From Kroppenstedtia guangzhouensis (lineage in GTDB: Bacteria > Bacillota > Bacilli > Thermoactinomycetales > DSM-45169), in the NCBI RefSeq assembly GCF_014637345.1, contig NZ_BMEX01000005.1, positions 68,792 to 132,791 on the forward strand: DNA of 64,000 nucleotides, read 5' to 3'. A program made the translations under genes and the position numbers. A model generated the notes under the pieces. It ran no database searches, was not told the origin of the DNA, and was given only the letters and a program-made list of their open reading frames with translations. Of this stretch, positions 27,473 to 37,092 are shown piece after piece (within the stretch, counting starts at the first letter, position 1; every line of letters starts with the position of its first letter).

Positions 27473-28447
27473 GCCTATTAAAGCAGCTAACAACGCTTTT
27501 TGTGCGTGCAGTCGGTTTTCCGCCTGGGGAAAGACCACGGAGCTGGAACCATCGATCACCTCGGCGGTGACTTCCAGCCCCCGATAGGCGGGAAGACAGT
27601 GCATAAACAAAGCATCCGGTTTTGCCAAGGACATCAGTGCCGTATCCACCTGGAAACCTGCAAAATCCCGGATCCGCTGCTCCTTCTCCTCCTCCTGCCC
27701 CATGCTGGCCCAAACATCGGTGTAGACTGCATCAGCTTTTGTTACTGCCTCCCTGGGATCTGAGGTGAAATGCAAGTCAGACCCTGTCCGGGCTGCCACC
27801 TGTTGTGCCCGTTGAATAACCACCGGATCGGGTTCGTATCCCGGAGGGGTGGCTGCCCTCAGATGAATGCCCGTTGCGGCGGCGGCTTCCAAAAGGGAAT
27901 GAAGCATATTGTTCCCATCCCCGATATAAGTCAGAGTGAGTCCGGTAAGTCCACCCCGGCTCTCTTTCAGAGTGAGAAGGTCCGCCAGTGCCTGACAGGG
28001 GTGGTGCAGATCGGTCAGCCCGTTAATGATGGGAATGGAAGCGTGCTGAGCCAGTTCTTCCAATGCTTTATGGCTGAACGTGCGGATCAGAACGGCATCC
28101 ACGTAGCCGGACAGCACCCGGGCCGTATCCGCAAGACTTTCCCCCCGTCCCAGCTGCAGGTCCCCCCGATTCAGACTAAGAGAATGCCCTCCGAGCTGAG
28201 CCATGCCGGTCTCAAAGGAGATCCGGGTGCGAGTGGAAGGTTTGTCAAAAATCATGGCCAAAGCTTTCCCAGCCAGCGGACGGTCGGCCTTTTCCGCCTT
28301 CCACTCCTGTTTCATCCTCAATGCTTCTTCCACCAACCCTTGGATCTCCTGGGGCGTGAAGTCGAGGAGAGTCAGGCAATCCCGACCTTTCAACGAAGTG
28401 ATGGGAGAAGCCTCCCCTGTCCAGGCTGTCCCTGGATTGGAACTCAT
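27470..28447 (-). CDS. argF: Ornithine carbamoyltransferase
   Basis: Makes citrulline from ornithine and carbamoyl phosphate. 325 residues. Carbamoyl-phosphate loop KPSTRTRISFE, HPCQALADLLTL and the ornithine-site MHCLPAYRG are intact. The start is the ATG overlapping the carB stop as ATGA, with AAGGAGG ten bases ahead. Last gene of argCJBD-carAB-argF; its TAG stop lies in the end of a dispersed repeat, and the operon terminator follows. Confidence 0.97.
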   Translation of the reverse strand: MSSNPGTAWTGEASPITSLKGRDCLTLLDFTPQEIQGLVEEALRMKQEWKAEKADRPLAGKALAMIFDKPSTRTRISFETGMAQLGGHSLSLNRGDLQLGRGESLADTARVLSGYVDAVLIRTFSHKALEELAQHASIPIINGLTDLHHPCQALADLLTLKESRGGLTGLTLTYIGDGNNMLHSLLEAAAATGIHLRAATPPGYEPDPVVIQRAQQVAARTGSDLHFTSDPREAVTKADAVYTDVWASMGQEEEKEQRIRDFAGFQVDTALMSLAKPDALFMHCLPAYRGLEVTAEVIDGSSSVVFPQAENRLHAQKALLAALIG

Positions 28448-31400
28448 CCCCAAACGACCTCCTTTTCCTTGGTTCTATATAAAGGGATCACTGGGACATC
28501 CTTTGGCTTCCCGGCTCTCCCGATACGAATCCACCACTGGAGCGTATCGGGAGAGGTGAAGCAGGGTACCTCCCACTCCAGCGCCATCTGCCGCAACCGG
28601 AATCCTTCCTGCCCTTCCCCCCCAGTGGCAGGGCTGAAGAGCAGTGACGGTCCACCTTGGCGAAACCAGTCTTCCCACCGGTCGGGAGTGACCGTCTCCA
28701 CGGGAACCTGCCGCCGCTTCCCGAGAACCTCCGCCGTCCGTGGAGTGGCGAAAAGACGGATTCCCTGCCGGATGAGCAGAGATGCCCACTCCCCTGTCTC
28801 TCCGCTATCATCGGAAATCGACAGAAACAAACGGGTACCGGCAGTCACCGGGGGCAGCGGTCCGTTGAATGCCAAGGGAAGCACCTTGGCCATCGCTTCT
28901 TCCAAAGTCCCCCCCAATCCGAGCACTTCCCCTGTGGAACGCATCTCCGGCCCCAAGGCCGGATCCACGCCGGGGAGCTTCGGTGTGGAAAAGACTGGCC
29001 CCTTCACTGCCCATCGGGGTGGGGCAGGTTGCAATCCCAGGGGAGCAAAAGAAGCAAGGGATTCACCCAATTGAACCCGGGTGGCCCACTCCACCAGGGG
29101 CAGACCGGTCACTTTACTAATCACAGGGATAGTGCGGGAAGCCCTGGGATTTACCTCCAGTACGTAAACTGTCTCTCCCTCCACGACGAACTGAATATTG
29201 ATCAGTCCGGCATGGGACAGGGCACGGGCGATCCGCCCTGTGAATTCGACGACGGTCTCCCGTTGCTTCTCACTCAGATGGGGTGCGGCCAGGATGGACA
29301 GACTGTCTCCCGAATGGACACCGGCTCTCTCCACATGCTGAACTACTGTGGGAATCAGCAGGTCCTTTCCATCCGTGACCGCATCCACTTCCACTTCCAT
29401 TCCTTCCACAAACCGGTCCAACAGGATCGGATAAGCCTGTTCAGGCAAGGACCGGAGATAGCGGGTCATGGCCGCTTCCAATTGCTCCTGTTTTCGAACC
29501 ACCTGCATTCCCTGGCCGCCGATCACATAAGAAGGACGGAGCAGAAGGGGGTAACCGAGTTGATCCGCCGCCTGAAGTGCCTCCTGAAGGGTGTTGGCCG
29601 TCATTCCAGGGATGTGGGGAATTTCCAACTCCCGCAGCAAACTGTAGAACCGGCGGCGATCTTCCACCGAATCGATGATGTCGGCAGAAGTCCCCAAAAT
29701 GGAGAGACCCGCCTCTTCCAACCCGCGAACCAACTGGACTGCCGTCTGTCCCCCGTATTGGACTAGGACCCCGTCCACCTGTTCTTTTTCCGCCACCCGG
29801 AGCACATCTTCCACCGTTAACGGCTCAAAGTAGAGACGATCGGCGATGGCATAATCGGTGCTGACCGTCTCCGGGTTGTTGTTGACCACCACGGAAGTGA
29901 CCCCCTGCTTTTTCAGAGACTTTGCCCCATGGACGGAACAGTAGTCAAATTCGATTCCCTGTCCGATCCGGATCGGTCCCGCCCCGAGCACAAGCACCCG
30001 CCGACCTTCCTTCGGTGAAGGGACTTCGTCATCCCCTTGCCAGGAAGAATAAAAATAAGGGCTCTCAGCCTCAAATTCCCCAGCACAGGTATCCACCCAT
30101 TTATAGGAAGGGTGACGGCCGATCCGATGCAAACGCTCCCGGATCTTCCCTTCGTCGACGCTCAGCCAACCCGCCAAAGCGGAATCGGCCACCCCCTTCT
30201 CCTTGGCGTGCATCAGTTGATCATCGGAGAGATCCTCCCAGGAGAGCGAGGCCATCTCATTCTCCAAGGCGACCATGTCCCGGATCCGACGGAGAAACCA
30301 GGGATGAATCGCTGTCAGGCGGTGCAGATCCTCCAGTTTCCACCCGCGTCGGAAGGCCTCCGCCAGAACAAAGAGGCGCCGATCATCGGGTTGGGTGAGC
30401 CCTTTTTCCAGCTCTCCATCTGACCACTTTCCAAACTCCGGTTGCAGCAAAGTATCCCGGTTCTGGTCAAGGGAGCGTATACCTTTGTACAGTGCAGTCT
30501 CCAGATTGCGGCCCAAGGCCATCACTTCCCCTGTCGCCTTCATCCGGGTGCCCAGGGAGCGGTCCCCATCAGGAAATTTGTTAAAAGGCCAACACGGCAA
30601 CTTGACGGCCACATAATCCAATGCAGGTTCAAAGCTGGCAAACGTGTGCCCAGTGACGGGATTGAGGCACTCATCCAGTCGGTAACCGATGGAGACCTTG
30701 GCGGCGAGCCGGGCGATAGGGTATCCCGTCGCTTTGGAAGCGAGGGCGCTGGAGCGGCTGACCCGGGGATTCACTTCGATGATTCGATAATCCCCAGTGT
30801 CGGGATGAACCGCAAACTGGATGTTACACCCCCCGATTACCTGCAGCTCCCGGATCACTTTGCAGGCGACACTGTGAAGAAGACGGCATTGTCCGTCGGT
30901 CAAAGTCTGGGTGGGGGCGGTGACGAGACTGTCCCCAGTGTGGACACCGACAGGATCGATATTCTCCATGTTACAGACAGCGATACAAGTGTCCGCACTA
31001 TCCCGCATCATCTCGTATTCAATTTCCTTCCAGCCGCGGATGTTCTCCTCGACCAAAATCTGACCGATGGGACTTGCGGCCAGGCCTTGCCGGGCCACCC
31101 GGGTCAACTCCGCCTCATTCCCGGCCGTTCCACCTCCAAAACCGCCAAGGGTGTAGGCGGGACGGATCATCACCGGATAGCCGATGGACTCCGCAAAGTG
31201 GAGAGCTTCCTCGGTGGTGGAGACCGTTTTCCCTTTCGTAACCGGCTCCCCGATCCGCTTCATCATCTCCCTGAATGCCTGTCGATCTTCCCCCTGTCGA
31301 ATCGTCTCCACAGGGGTACCCAACAGTTTCACTCCAAACCGGTCCAAAACTCCCTGTTCTTGAAGCTGGACAGCCAGATTGAGCCCTGTCTGTCCCCCGA

Positions 31401-31665
31401 CAGTGGCCAACAATCCCTTGGGCCGTTCTTTTTCGATAATCCGGGTCAGACTGTCTACTGTCAGGGGTTCCGAATAGACCACATCCGCTGTCTCCGGATC
31501 GGTCATAATCGTGGCCGGATTGTTGTTGACCAGGATCACCCGGATTTCTTCTTCCTTCAGGGCCAGGCAAGCTTGGGTTCCAGAATAGTCAAACTCCGCC
31601 GCCTGCCCGATCACAATCGGTCCGGAACCGATCACCAACACACATTTCGGCACCGGTTCAACCAT
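28444..31665 (-). CDS. carB: Carbamoyl-phosphate synthase large subunit (arginine operon)
   Basis: 1073 residues in the usual order: two homologous ATP-grasp halves (first with VIGSGPIVIGQAAEFDYSG and IRPAYTLGGFGGG, second with VLGAGPIRIGQGIEFDYCS and LRPSYVIGGQGMQVV), an oligomerisation domain between them and a C-terminal MGS-like allosteric region. Catalytic-loop residues look conserved, so ammonia-dependent synthesis should work. The N-terminus overlaps carA by eight bases. It depends on CarA for ammonia from glutamine; the partner's active site is altered. Confidence 0.97.
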   Translation of the reverse strand: MVEPVPKCVLVIGSGPIVIGQAAEFDYSGTQACLALKEEEIRVILVNNNPATIMTDPETADVVYSEPLTVDSLTRIIEKERPKGLLATVGGQTGLNLAVQLQEQGVLDRFGVKLLGTPVETIRQGEDRQAFREMMKRIGEPVTKGKTVSTTEEALHFAESIGYPVMIRPAYTLGGFGGGTAGNEAELTRVARQGLAASPIGQILVEENIRGWKEIEYEMMRDSADTCIAVCNMENIDPVGVHTGDSLVTAPTQTLTDGQCRLLHSVACKVIRELQVIGGCNIQFAVHPDTGDYRIIEVNPRVSRSSALASKATGYPIARLAAKVSIGYRLDECLNPVTGHTFASFEPALDYVAVKLPCWPFNKFPDGDRSLGTRMKATGEVMALGRNLETALYKGIRSLDQNRDTLLQPEFGKWSDGELEKGLTQPDDRRLFVLAEAFRRGWKLEDLHRLTAIHPWFLRRIRDMVALENEMASLSWEDLSDDQLMHAKEKGVADSALAGWLSVDEGKIRERLHRIGRHPSYKWVDTCAGEFEAESPYFYSSWQGDDEVPSPKEGRRVLVLGAGPIRIGQGIEFDYCSVHGAKSLKKQGVTSVVVNNNPETVSTDYAIADRLYFEPLTVEDVLRVAEKEQVDGVLVQYGGQTAVQLVRGLEEAGLSILGTSADIIDSVEDRRRFYSLLRELEIPHIPGMTANTLQEALQAADQLGYPLLLRPSYVIGGQGMQVVRKQEQLEAAMTRYLRSLPEQAYPILLDRFVEGMEVEVDAVTDGKDLLIPTVVQHVERAGVHSGDSLSILAAPHLSEKQRETVVEFTGRIARALSHAGLINIQFVVEGETVYVLEVNPRASRTIPVISKVTGLPLVEWATRVQLGESLASFAPLGLQPAPPRWAVKGPVFSTPKLPGVDPALGPEMRSTGEVLGLGGTLEEAMAKVLPLAFNGPLPPVTAGTRLFLSISDDSGETGEWASLLIRQGIRLFATPRTAEVLGKRRQVPVETVTPDRWEDWFRQGGPSLLFSPATGGEGQEGFRLRQMALEWEVPCFTSPDTLQWWIRIGRAGKPKDVPVIPLYRTKEKEVVWG

Positions 31666-32713
31666 GGATCTCCACCTCCGTTTTCGCCTTCACCTGGTGT
31701 AAAAACCGTAAAAACACCCCTTCCGCCGCCGGGTTGTCCAGGTGAAACTGAATGGAGCTCAGGGGTTGCAGACAGTGAGCCAACCCCTCCACGGAACCGT
31801 CTTGCACATGTCGATGGGTCACCACCCAATGCGCCGGATTCAGGGAGGAGGCGGTGACGGTGTACCCATGGTTTTGGGAGGTGATCCAGACCCGTCCCGT
31901 CTCCGTTTCCTTCACCGGATGATTGTTTCCCCGATGACCGCAGGCCAGCCGCTCTGTATCCGCCCCGCAGGCCAGAGCCAACACCTGATGTCCCAAGCCC
32001 ACTCCCAGGGTGGGGATCCGGTGCAGCAGAAGAGCCTGCCATCCTTTCAAAAAAGGAAGTAAGGCTTTGGGGTCTCCTGGACCGCCGGAGAAGAGAAGAC
32101 CCTCCGGAGCCAACTGTTTGATTTCTCCGGGCGGAGTGGAAAAGGGGACCACTGTCACCCGGCATCCCTGCCGGCGGAGATGCTCCAAGGTGGAGGTATC
32201 CGTTCCCAGATCGATTAAGACGAGATGGGGAGCCTCCGGAGACGGCGCGGGAAGTTGAATCCGGTCCTGCACCGTAGTCTCTGTCACCCACTGGAGGGAA
32301 CAGTTAGCAGGCCATGTCTTCACCCGGAGGGTGGGAGTGGAGGAGATCATCCCTCGGATGGCACCGCTCTTCCTCACTTTACGTACCACCTTCCGGGTAT
32401 CGACACCGGTGATCCCTGGAACACCGTGGCGATCCAGCCAATCCCCCACTCCCTCTTCCTCACACAGCCCGCTCACCACCACTCCGGCGCACCTGGGCAG
32501 ATCTTGATCCACGCCTTCCAAAGCCGGACCACAGTTTCCGATCAAAGGATAAGTAAAGGTTACGATCTGACCGGCGTGGGCGGGATCCGTCATCACCCCC
32601 GGAAAACCAGTCATTCCAGTAGTAAAAACCACTTCCCCGGGCACTTCTCGGGGAGTCCCGATCCAGGTACCCGGAAACACCTCTCCGTCTTCAAACACGA
32701 GATATGCTCTCAT
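31658..32713 (-). CDS. carA: Carbamoyl-phosphate synthase small subunit, catalytic cysteine missing
   Basis: 351 residues: N-terminal small-subunit domain and C-terminal class I glutaminase domain. The glutaminase nucleophile elbow, normally GICLGHQ, reads LGVGLGHQ, so the catalytic Cys is Gly239 (codon GGC, 31997-31999; Cys would be TGC). The usual QFHPE is QFHLD (His324 kept, Glu replaced by Asp326), and the N-terminal TGYQE motif is TGFPG. FGHRGxNHPV is partly kept as CGHRGNNHPVK. The fold is surely CarA, but glutamine hydrolysis should be lost or badly weakened. The gene is intact and in frame in the operon, overlapping argD and carB. ATG with GGAGGTG ahead. Confidence 0.93.
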   Translation of the reverse strand: MRAYLVFEDGEVFPGTWIGTPREVPGEVVFTTGMTGFPGVMTDPAHAGQIVTFTYPLIGNCGPALEGVDQDLPRCAGVVVSGLCEEEGVGDWLDRHGVPGITGVDTRKVVRKVRKSGAIRGMISSTPTLRVKTWPANCSLQWVTETTVQDRIQLPAPSPEAPHLVLIDLGTDTSTLEHLRRQGCRVTVVPFSTPPGEIKQLAPEGLLFSGGPGDPKALLPFLKGWQALLLHRIPTLGVGLGHQVLALACGADTERLACGHRGNNHPVKETETGRVWITSQNHGYTVTASSLNPAHWVVTHRHVQDGSVEGLAHCLQPLSSIQFHLDNPAAEGVFLRFLHQVKAKTEVEIHG

Positions 32714-33884
32714 CTCCGCCCACCTCCTCCAACAGCAGCAATGCTTCTTCCATCCGGGTGACCGCCCACTCCAGCTCTGCCATTTTCGTTACCAAGGGCG
32801 GCAACAGGCGCAAAACATAGGGACCCGCCACCAAGGCCAACACCCCTCGTTCCCGCAAGAGAGGGAGAAGAGGGGCTACCGGCCGGTTCAACTCCACTCC
32901 CCACATCCAGCCCCGCCCCCGAACTTCCCGGACAAAAGGCAACCCCGCCACCCGTTCATGGAGCAAAGCAGCCAGATGACGGGCCGTCTCTTTCACCCGG
33001 ATGGGCAGATCCGTTTCCATCCATTCCCGGAGAACCGCTTTGGCAGCCGCCATCGCCACCGGATTGCCACCGAAGGTGCTGCCGTGGCTTCCCGGTCCGA
33101 AGTGGGCTTCCAGACCGGATCGTCCCAACATGGCACCGACGGGAATCCCGTTCCCCAATCCCTTGGCCAAGGTGATGACATCGGGTTGAATCCCTGCCTC
33201 CCGGAAAGCGAACAGATTCCCGGTCCGGCCCATCCCTGTCTGAACCTCATCCACCATCAGCAGAATCGCCCGTTCTTGGCAGAGTTCTTCCAATCTCCGG
33301 AGAAAAGAGGGATCAGCAGGGTGGACTCCCCCTTCCCCTTGGATCAGTTCCAACAGGACGGCCGCAGTGGTATCAGTCAGGCCTTCATCCAGGGCGGATA
33401 CATCGTTGTAGGGCAGCTGACGAAATCCCTCTGGCAGGGGATCAAAGCCTTCTCTCACTTTCATCTGACCGGTGGCGGTCAAGGTGGCTAAGGTGCGGCC
33501 GTGAAAGGACGACCGGAAGGTGACCACCTCCGGCTTGGCCAACCCTCTCCGTTCCCGTCCGTAGCGACGGGCCAGCTTGATGGCCGCCTCATTGGCCTCT
33601 GCTCCACTGTTACAGAAAAAGGTGAAGGTCAGACCGCTCGCCTCGCTCAGCCGCTCCGATACCTCCTCTTGCAGAGGGATCTGAAACAGGTTGGAGACAT
33701 GCCACAATCGATCCAGTTGTTCCTTGACAGCCTCTTTCACCCCAAGATGGGCGTGCCCCAGATTGCAGACACCCAATCCTGAGGTGAAATCGAGATACTT
33801 TTTTCCCGACTCATCCCACAGCCAAGCCCCTTCTCCATGGACGGGACGGAGATCATTTCGCTGATAGGTGGGGAACAATGTCAT
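32691..33884 (-). CDS. argD: Acetylornithine aminotransferase
   Basis: PLP enzyme of arginine synthesis, 397 residues. FCNSGAEANEAAIKLAR, the Asp motif LMVDEVQTGMGRTG and the PLP lysine in TLAKGLGNGIPVGA are present. It starts inside argB (32-base overlap), its AAAGGAGG lying in the argB end, and itself overlaps carA by 23 bases. Confidence 0.97.
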   Translation of the reverse strand: MTLFPTYQRNDLRPVHGEGAWLWDESGKKYLDFTSGLGVCNLGHAHLGVKEAVKEQLDRLWHVSNLFQIPLQEEVSERLSEASGLTFTFFCNSGAEANEAAIKLARRYGRERRGLAKPEVVTFRSSFHGRTLATLTATGQMKVREGFDPLPEGFRQLPYNDVSALDEGLTDTTAAVLLELIQGEGGVHPADPSFLRRLEELCQERAILLMVDEVQTGMGRTGNLFAFREAGIQPDVITLAKGLGNGIPVGAMLGRSGLEAHFGPGSHGSTFGGNPVAMAAAKAVLREWMETDLPIRVKETARHLAALLHERVAGLPFVREVRGRGWMWGVELNRPVAPLLPLLRERGVLALVAGPYVLRLLPPLVTKMAELEWAVTRMEEALLLLEEVGGDESISRV

Positions 33885-34662
33885 CGGTGGTCGCCTCCTT
33901 TACAATCCAAGTACCTGCTTCTCCATTCAGACACCCCGGAATGCGTCCATCTGTGATGAGCACCCCGCGGGTTGCCGTTTCCAGACCGGTGAGGGCCGCC
34001 TTCACTTTGGGGATCATTCCGCCTGTGATCTCCCCGCTTCGGATCATCTCCCGCACCTCTCCCGGGGTTATCCGGGAGAGCAACTTTCTGGAGTTTGCTT
34101 CCCTCCTCCAAATCCCCTGAACATCTGTCACCAGGATCAGCCGCTCCGCCGCCAATTCCCGGGCGATGGCCCCGGCGGCGGTATCGGCATTCACGTTGTA
34201 CCGGTTGCCAGAACGATCCACACCGAGGGAGGCCACGATCGGAATCCAGCCTGATTTCCACAGACTGTGCAACAGCTGGGGGCGGACAGCAGTCACCTCC
34301 CCCACCCATCCCAGCGCCGGATCCTTTGGCCCCACTTCCAACAGAGCACCGTCCACTCCGGAGATCCCAACAGCAACCGCCCCTGCCGCATGGAAACAGG
34401 TGGTAAGGGATTTGTTGATCCTCCCCGCCAGTACCATTTCCACTACTTTCAACCCTTCATCATCCGTGACGCGCAAGCCGTCGATAAAGCGGGCGGCCAG
34501 ACCCAATCGTTTCTGGACCCGGGTGATCTCCGGCCCGCCTCCGTGAATCACCACCGGATGGTATCCCTGCTTCATCAACTGCCCGCATTCCCGGAAAAAT
34601 GAGGGGTCCAGGTTTTCCAGCACACTCCCCCCGATTTTGATCACCAGCGGCTGAAAATCCAT
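33853..34662 (-). CDS. argB: Acetylglutamate kinase
   Basis: Phosphorylates N-acetylglutamate, 269 residues. The amino-acid kinase glycine loops VIKIGGSVLE and VIHGGGPEITR, then GLRVTDDE and a C-terminal GGMIPKVKAAL are intact. The N-terminus is of the short, arginine-insensitive type (no extra helix). Lies 21 bases downstream of argJ and overlaps argD. Confidence 0.97.
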   Translation of the reverse strand: MDFQPLVIKIGGSVLENLDPSFFRECGQLMKQGYHPVVIHGGGPEITRVQKRLGLAARFIDGLRVTDDEGLKVVEMVLAGRINKSLTTCFHAAGAVAVGISGVDGALLEVGPKDPALGWVGEVTAVRPQLLHSLWKSGWIPIVASLGVDRSGNRYNVNADTAAGAIARELAAERLILVTDVQGIWRREANSRKLLSRITPGEVREMIRSGEITGGMIPKVKAALTGLETATRGVLITDGRIPGCLNGEAGTWIVKEATTDDIVPHLSAK

Positions 34663-34683
34663 CTGCTTCCCTCCCTCACTTTT

Positions 34684-35928
34684 TCAAGTGCGATAGTTGG
34701 CATTGATCCGGACATAATCATAGGTGAGATCACACCCCCAAGCGGTCGCCCCGGCATCCCCCTGTTTCAGATCGACCCGGATCCGGGCGGGATCTTGTGC
34801 CAGTGCTTTCCTTGCCGCCACTTCCATCATCGGTACCGGGCAGCCGTTTTGGACTGCACACACCGATCCGATGTAAAGATCCACCCGATCCGAAATAAAA
34901 CGGGTGCCGCTGTATCCGAGGGCACACAGGATTCGTCCCCAGTTGGGATCGGCGCCGAAGACCGCCGTCTTCACCAGGCTGGAACCCACAATCGCTTTGG
35001 CGGCTCTCCGGGCTTCTTCCCTCGTCTCCGCCCCGGTCACAACCACTTCCACCAGACGGGTGGCTCCCTCCCCATCCCGGGCAATCCTCTGCGCCAGCCC
35101 CCGGGCCACATGGGAGAAGGCCTGGAAAAAAAGCGGCCAATCGGGGTGTTCCGGTGTCAACGGATCATTTCCGGCCAGTCCGCTGGCCATGACTGAAACC
35201 ATATCGTTGGTGCTGCAATCCCCGTCCACAGTGATCATATTGAATGTCTCATCTGTCACATCCCTCAGGAGGGACTGAAGTGCCGGTCTCTCGATCGCCG
35301 CATCTGTATTAATAAAGGCCAGCATGGTGGCCATGCGGGGATGAACCATGCCCGAACCTTTGGCCACCCCGGCCACCCGCACTTCCCGACCGTCCACGGT
35401 CAAACGAACTTCCACCGCTTTGGTGCAGGTATCGGTGGTCAAGATCGCCTGGCAGAAAGAATCGTGCCCGGCCGGCCCCAGCTCTTTCACCAGGTTCGGG
35501 ATCCCCAAACCGATCTGATGCATGGGCAACGGTTCACCGATCACACCGGTACTTGCCACTCCGACCAGATGCTCGGGAATATCCAACCACCGTGCCGTCT
35601 CTCGCCTCATCTCTTTGGCATCCTCCATACCGCGGGGGCCGGTGCAGGCGTTGGCGTTGCCGCTGTTGACGATCATCGCCTGCATCTTTCCTTCCACCGC
35701 CAACCCCTCCCGGGTCACCATCAGCGGTGCCGCCTGGTAGGTGTTCAGCGTATAAACCGCAGCGGCTGTGGCCGGCACTTCACAGGTGATCAACCCCAGG
35801 TCTTTCCGTTTCCGCTTGATACCCGCATGCAAACCCGCCGCTGTAAAACCCCGAGGGGAGGTGATCCGGGGCTCCCCCGCCATCTCAATTCCCGTCCCTG
35901 CCGTCGCCTTCACCTGAAGCTGCTCCAT
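34684..35928 (-). CDS. argJ: Glutamate N-acetyltransferase / amino-acid N-acetyltransferase
   Basis: Self-cleaving ornithine acetyltransferase of the cyclic arginine pathway, 414 residues. KGSGMVHPRMATMLAFINTD contains the cleavage site before the nucleophilic Thr of the ATML motif. The presence of argJ together with the absence of a separate argA in the operon suggests acetyl recycling. ATG after GGGGAGGAG. Confidence 0.97.
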   Translation of the reverse strand: MEQLQVKATAGTGIEMAGEPRITSPRGFTAAGLHAGIKRKRKDLGLITCEVPATAAAVYTLNTYQAAPLMVTREGLAVEGKMQAMIVNSGNANACTGPRGMEDAKEMRRETARWLDIPEHLVGVASTGVIGEPLPMHQIGLGIPNLVKELGPAGHDSFCQAILTTDTCTKAVEVRLTVDGREVRVAGVAKGSGMVHPRMATMLAFINTDAAIERPALQSLLRDVTDETFNMITVDGDCSTNDMVSVMASGLAGNDPLTPEHPDWPLFFQAFSHVARGLAQRIARDGEGATRLVEVVVTGAETREEARRAAKAIVGSSLVKTAVFGADPNWGRILCALGYSGTRFISDRVDLYIGSVCAVQNGCPVPMMEVAARKALAQDPARIRVDLKQGDAGATAWGCDLTYDYVRINANYRT

Positions 35929-35946
35929 CCTTCTCCTCCCCTTTAT

Positions 35947-36978
35947 CTACGGATATTGCGGCAGCAAATCCAGCCCTGCCGTCTCCGGCCAACCCATGCG
36001 CAAGTTCAGATTTTGCACCGCCTGCCCTGCCGCCCCCTTGACCAGGTTGTCAATGGCGGCCATTCCGACCAGCATGCCCGTTCGTTCATCCACATGAAAA
36101 CCGATGTCGCAAAAATTGCTGCCCTGCACATCTTTGGTGCGGGGCCATGCACCTTCACCCCGCACCCGGACGAAGGGGGCCTTCCGGTACACCTCCTTCG
36201 CCATCTCCATCAGCCGGGCGGTGGTCCACCCGTCGGCCGCCGGGGCATAAAGAGTCACCAAAATTCCCCGGCTCATGGGAACCACCTGCGGGATGAAGAT
36301 CACCGGTGTCTCCCGTCCTCCGATTCGGTAGGCATGTTCTTCGATCTCCGGAGTATGGCGATGGACACCTACTTGGTAAGGAAACAGGTTCTCATTCACT
36401 TCTGAGAACAGACTGGTCAGTTTCAGTCCACGTCCCGCCCCGGAGATGCCCGACTTGGCATCCACCGTGACCGGCCCATCGGCGATAGAGCCCGCTTGCA
36501 GCAGGGGTAATAACGCCAACAGAGTCGCCGTCGGATAACACCCGGGGTTGGCAATCAGCTCCGCTTGCCGGATCGCAGGAACCGACCATTCGCTCAGCCC
36601 GTATACCGCCCGCTCCAGCCATGGATGCGCCGGCGGCTCTGCCCCATACCACCTCCGGTACTCCTCCGCCCCCAATCGGAAATCTCCCGCCAGATCGATC
36701 ACAAGCACACCCTTTTCCGCCAGGGGAGGGGCCAACCGGCTGCTGATACCCGCCGGAGCGGCAAAAAATACCGCCTCTGCTTCTTCGGCGACAGCCTCCT
36801 CGTCCCATTCCGTCAAAGAATGAGACAGATGGGACAGATGGGAAAACACCTCTTTTAACTCCCCGCCCGCTGTTGATGAAGAAATCAATTGAGTCAATTC
36901 CACATAGGGATGCCTGTGTAAAATCCGGATCAATTCGGCACTTCCATATCCGGTGGCACCCACCACCGCCACCTTCAT
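35947..36978 (-). CDS. argC: N-acetyl-gamma-glutamyl-phosphate reductase
   Basis: 343 residues. NAD(P)-binding VAVVGATGYGSAELIR at the N-terminus, catalytic Cys in ANPGCYPTATLL. The start is MKVAVVG with GGGGAG ahead; the upstream ATG in frame has no site. First gene of argCJBD-carAB-argF, preceded by a good promoter and a candidate arginine box. Confidence 0.97.
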   Translation of the reverse strand: MKVAVVGATGYGSAELIRILHRHPYVELTQLISSSTAGGELKEVFSHLSHLSHSLTEWDEEAVAEEAEAVFFAAPAGISSRLAPPLAEKGVLVIDLAGDFRLGAEEYRRWYGAEPPAHPWLERAVYGLSEWSVPAIRQAELIANPGCYPTATLLALLPLLQAGSIADGPVTVDAKSGISGAGRGLKLTSLFSEVNENLFPYQVGVHRHTPEIEEHAYRIGGRETPVIFIPQVVPMSRGILVTLYAPAADGWTTARLMEMAKEVYRKAPFVRVRGEGAWPRTKDVQGSNFCDIGFHVDERTGMLVGMAAIDNLVKGAAGQAVQNLNLRMGWPETAGLDLLPQYP

Positions 36979-37018
36979 CCTTCGTCTCCCCTTCCGTCTC
37001 CCGGTTCGGTTTCGTATC

Positions 37019-37047
37019 ATTATACATATGTATTAATATTTATGCAA
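37019..37047 (-). promoter_or_regulatory. Arginine operon promoter with candidate ARG box
   Basis: Minus strand: -35 TTGCAT (37042-37047), 17-base spacer, -10 TATAAT (37019-37024). The spacer and -35 hold the imperfect palindrome TGCATAAATATTAATACA (37029-37046), similar to ArgR/AhrC boxes. Repression by arginine is inferred. Confidence 0.65.
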
Positions 37048-37092
37048 TGGGTTGCAAAAAAAAGGCCAAAGGGGGAAAGCAATGATATTCAC

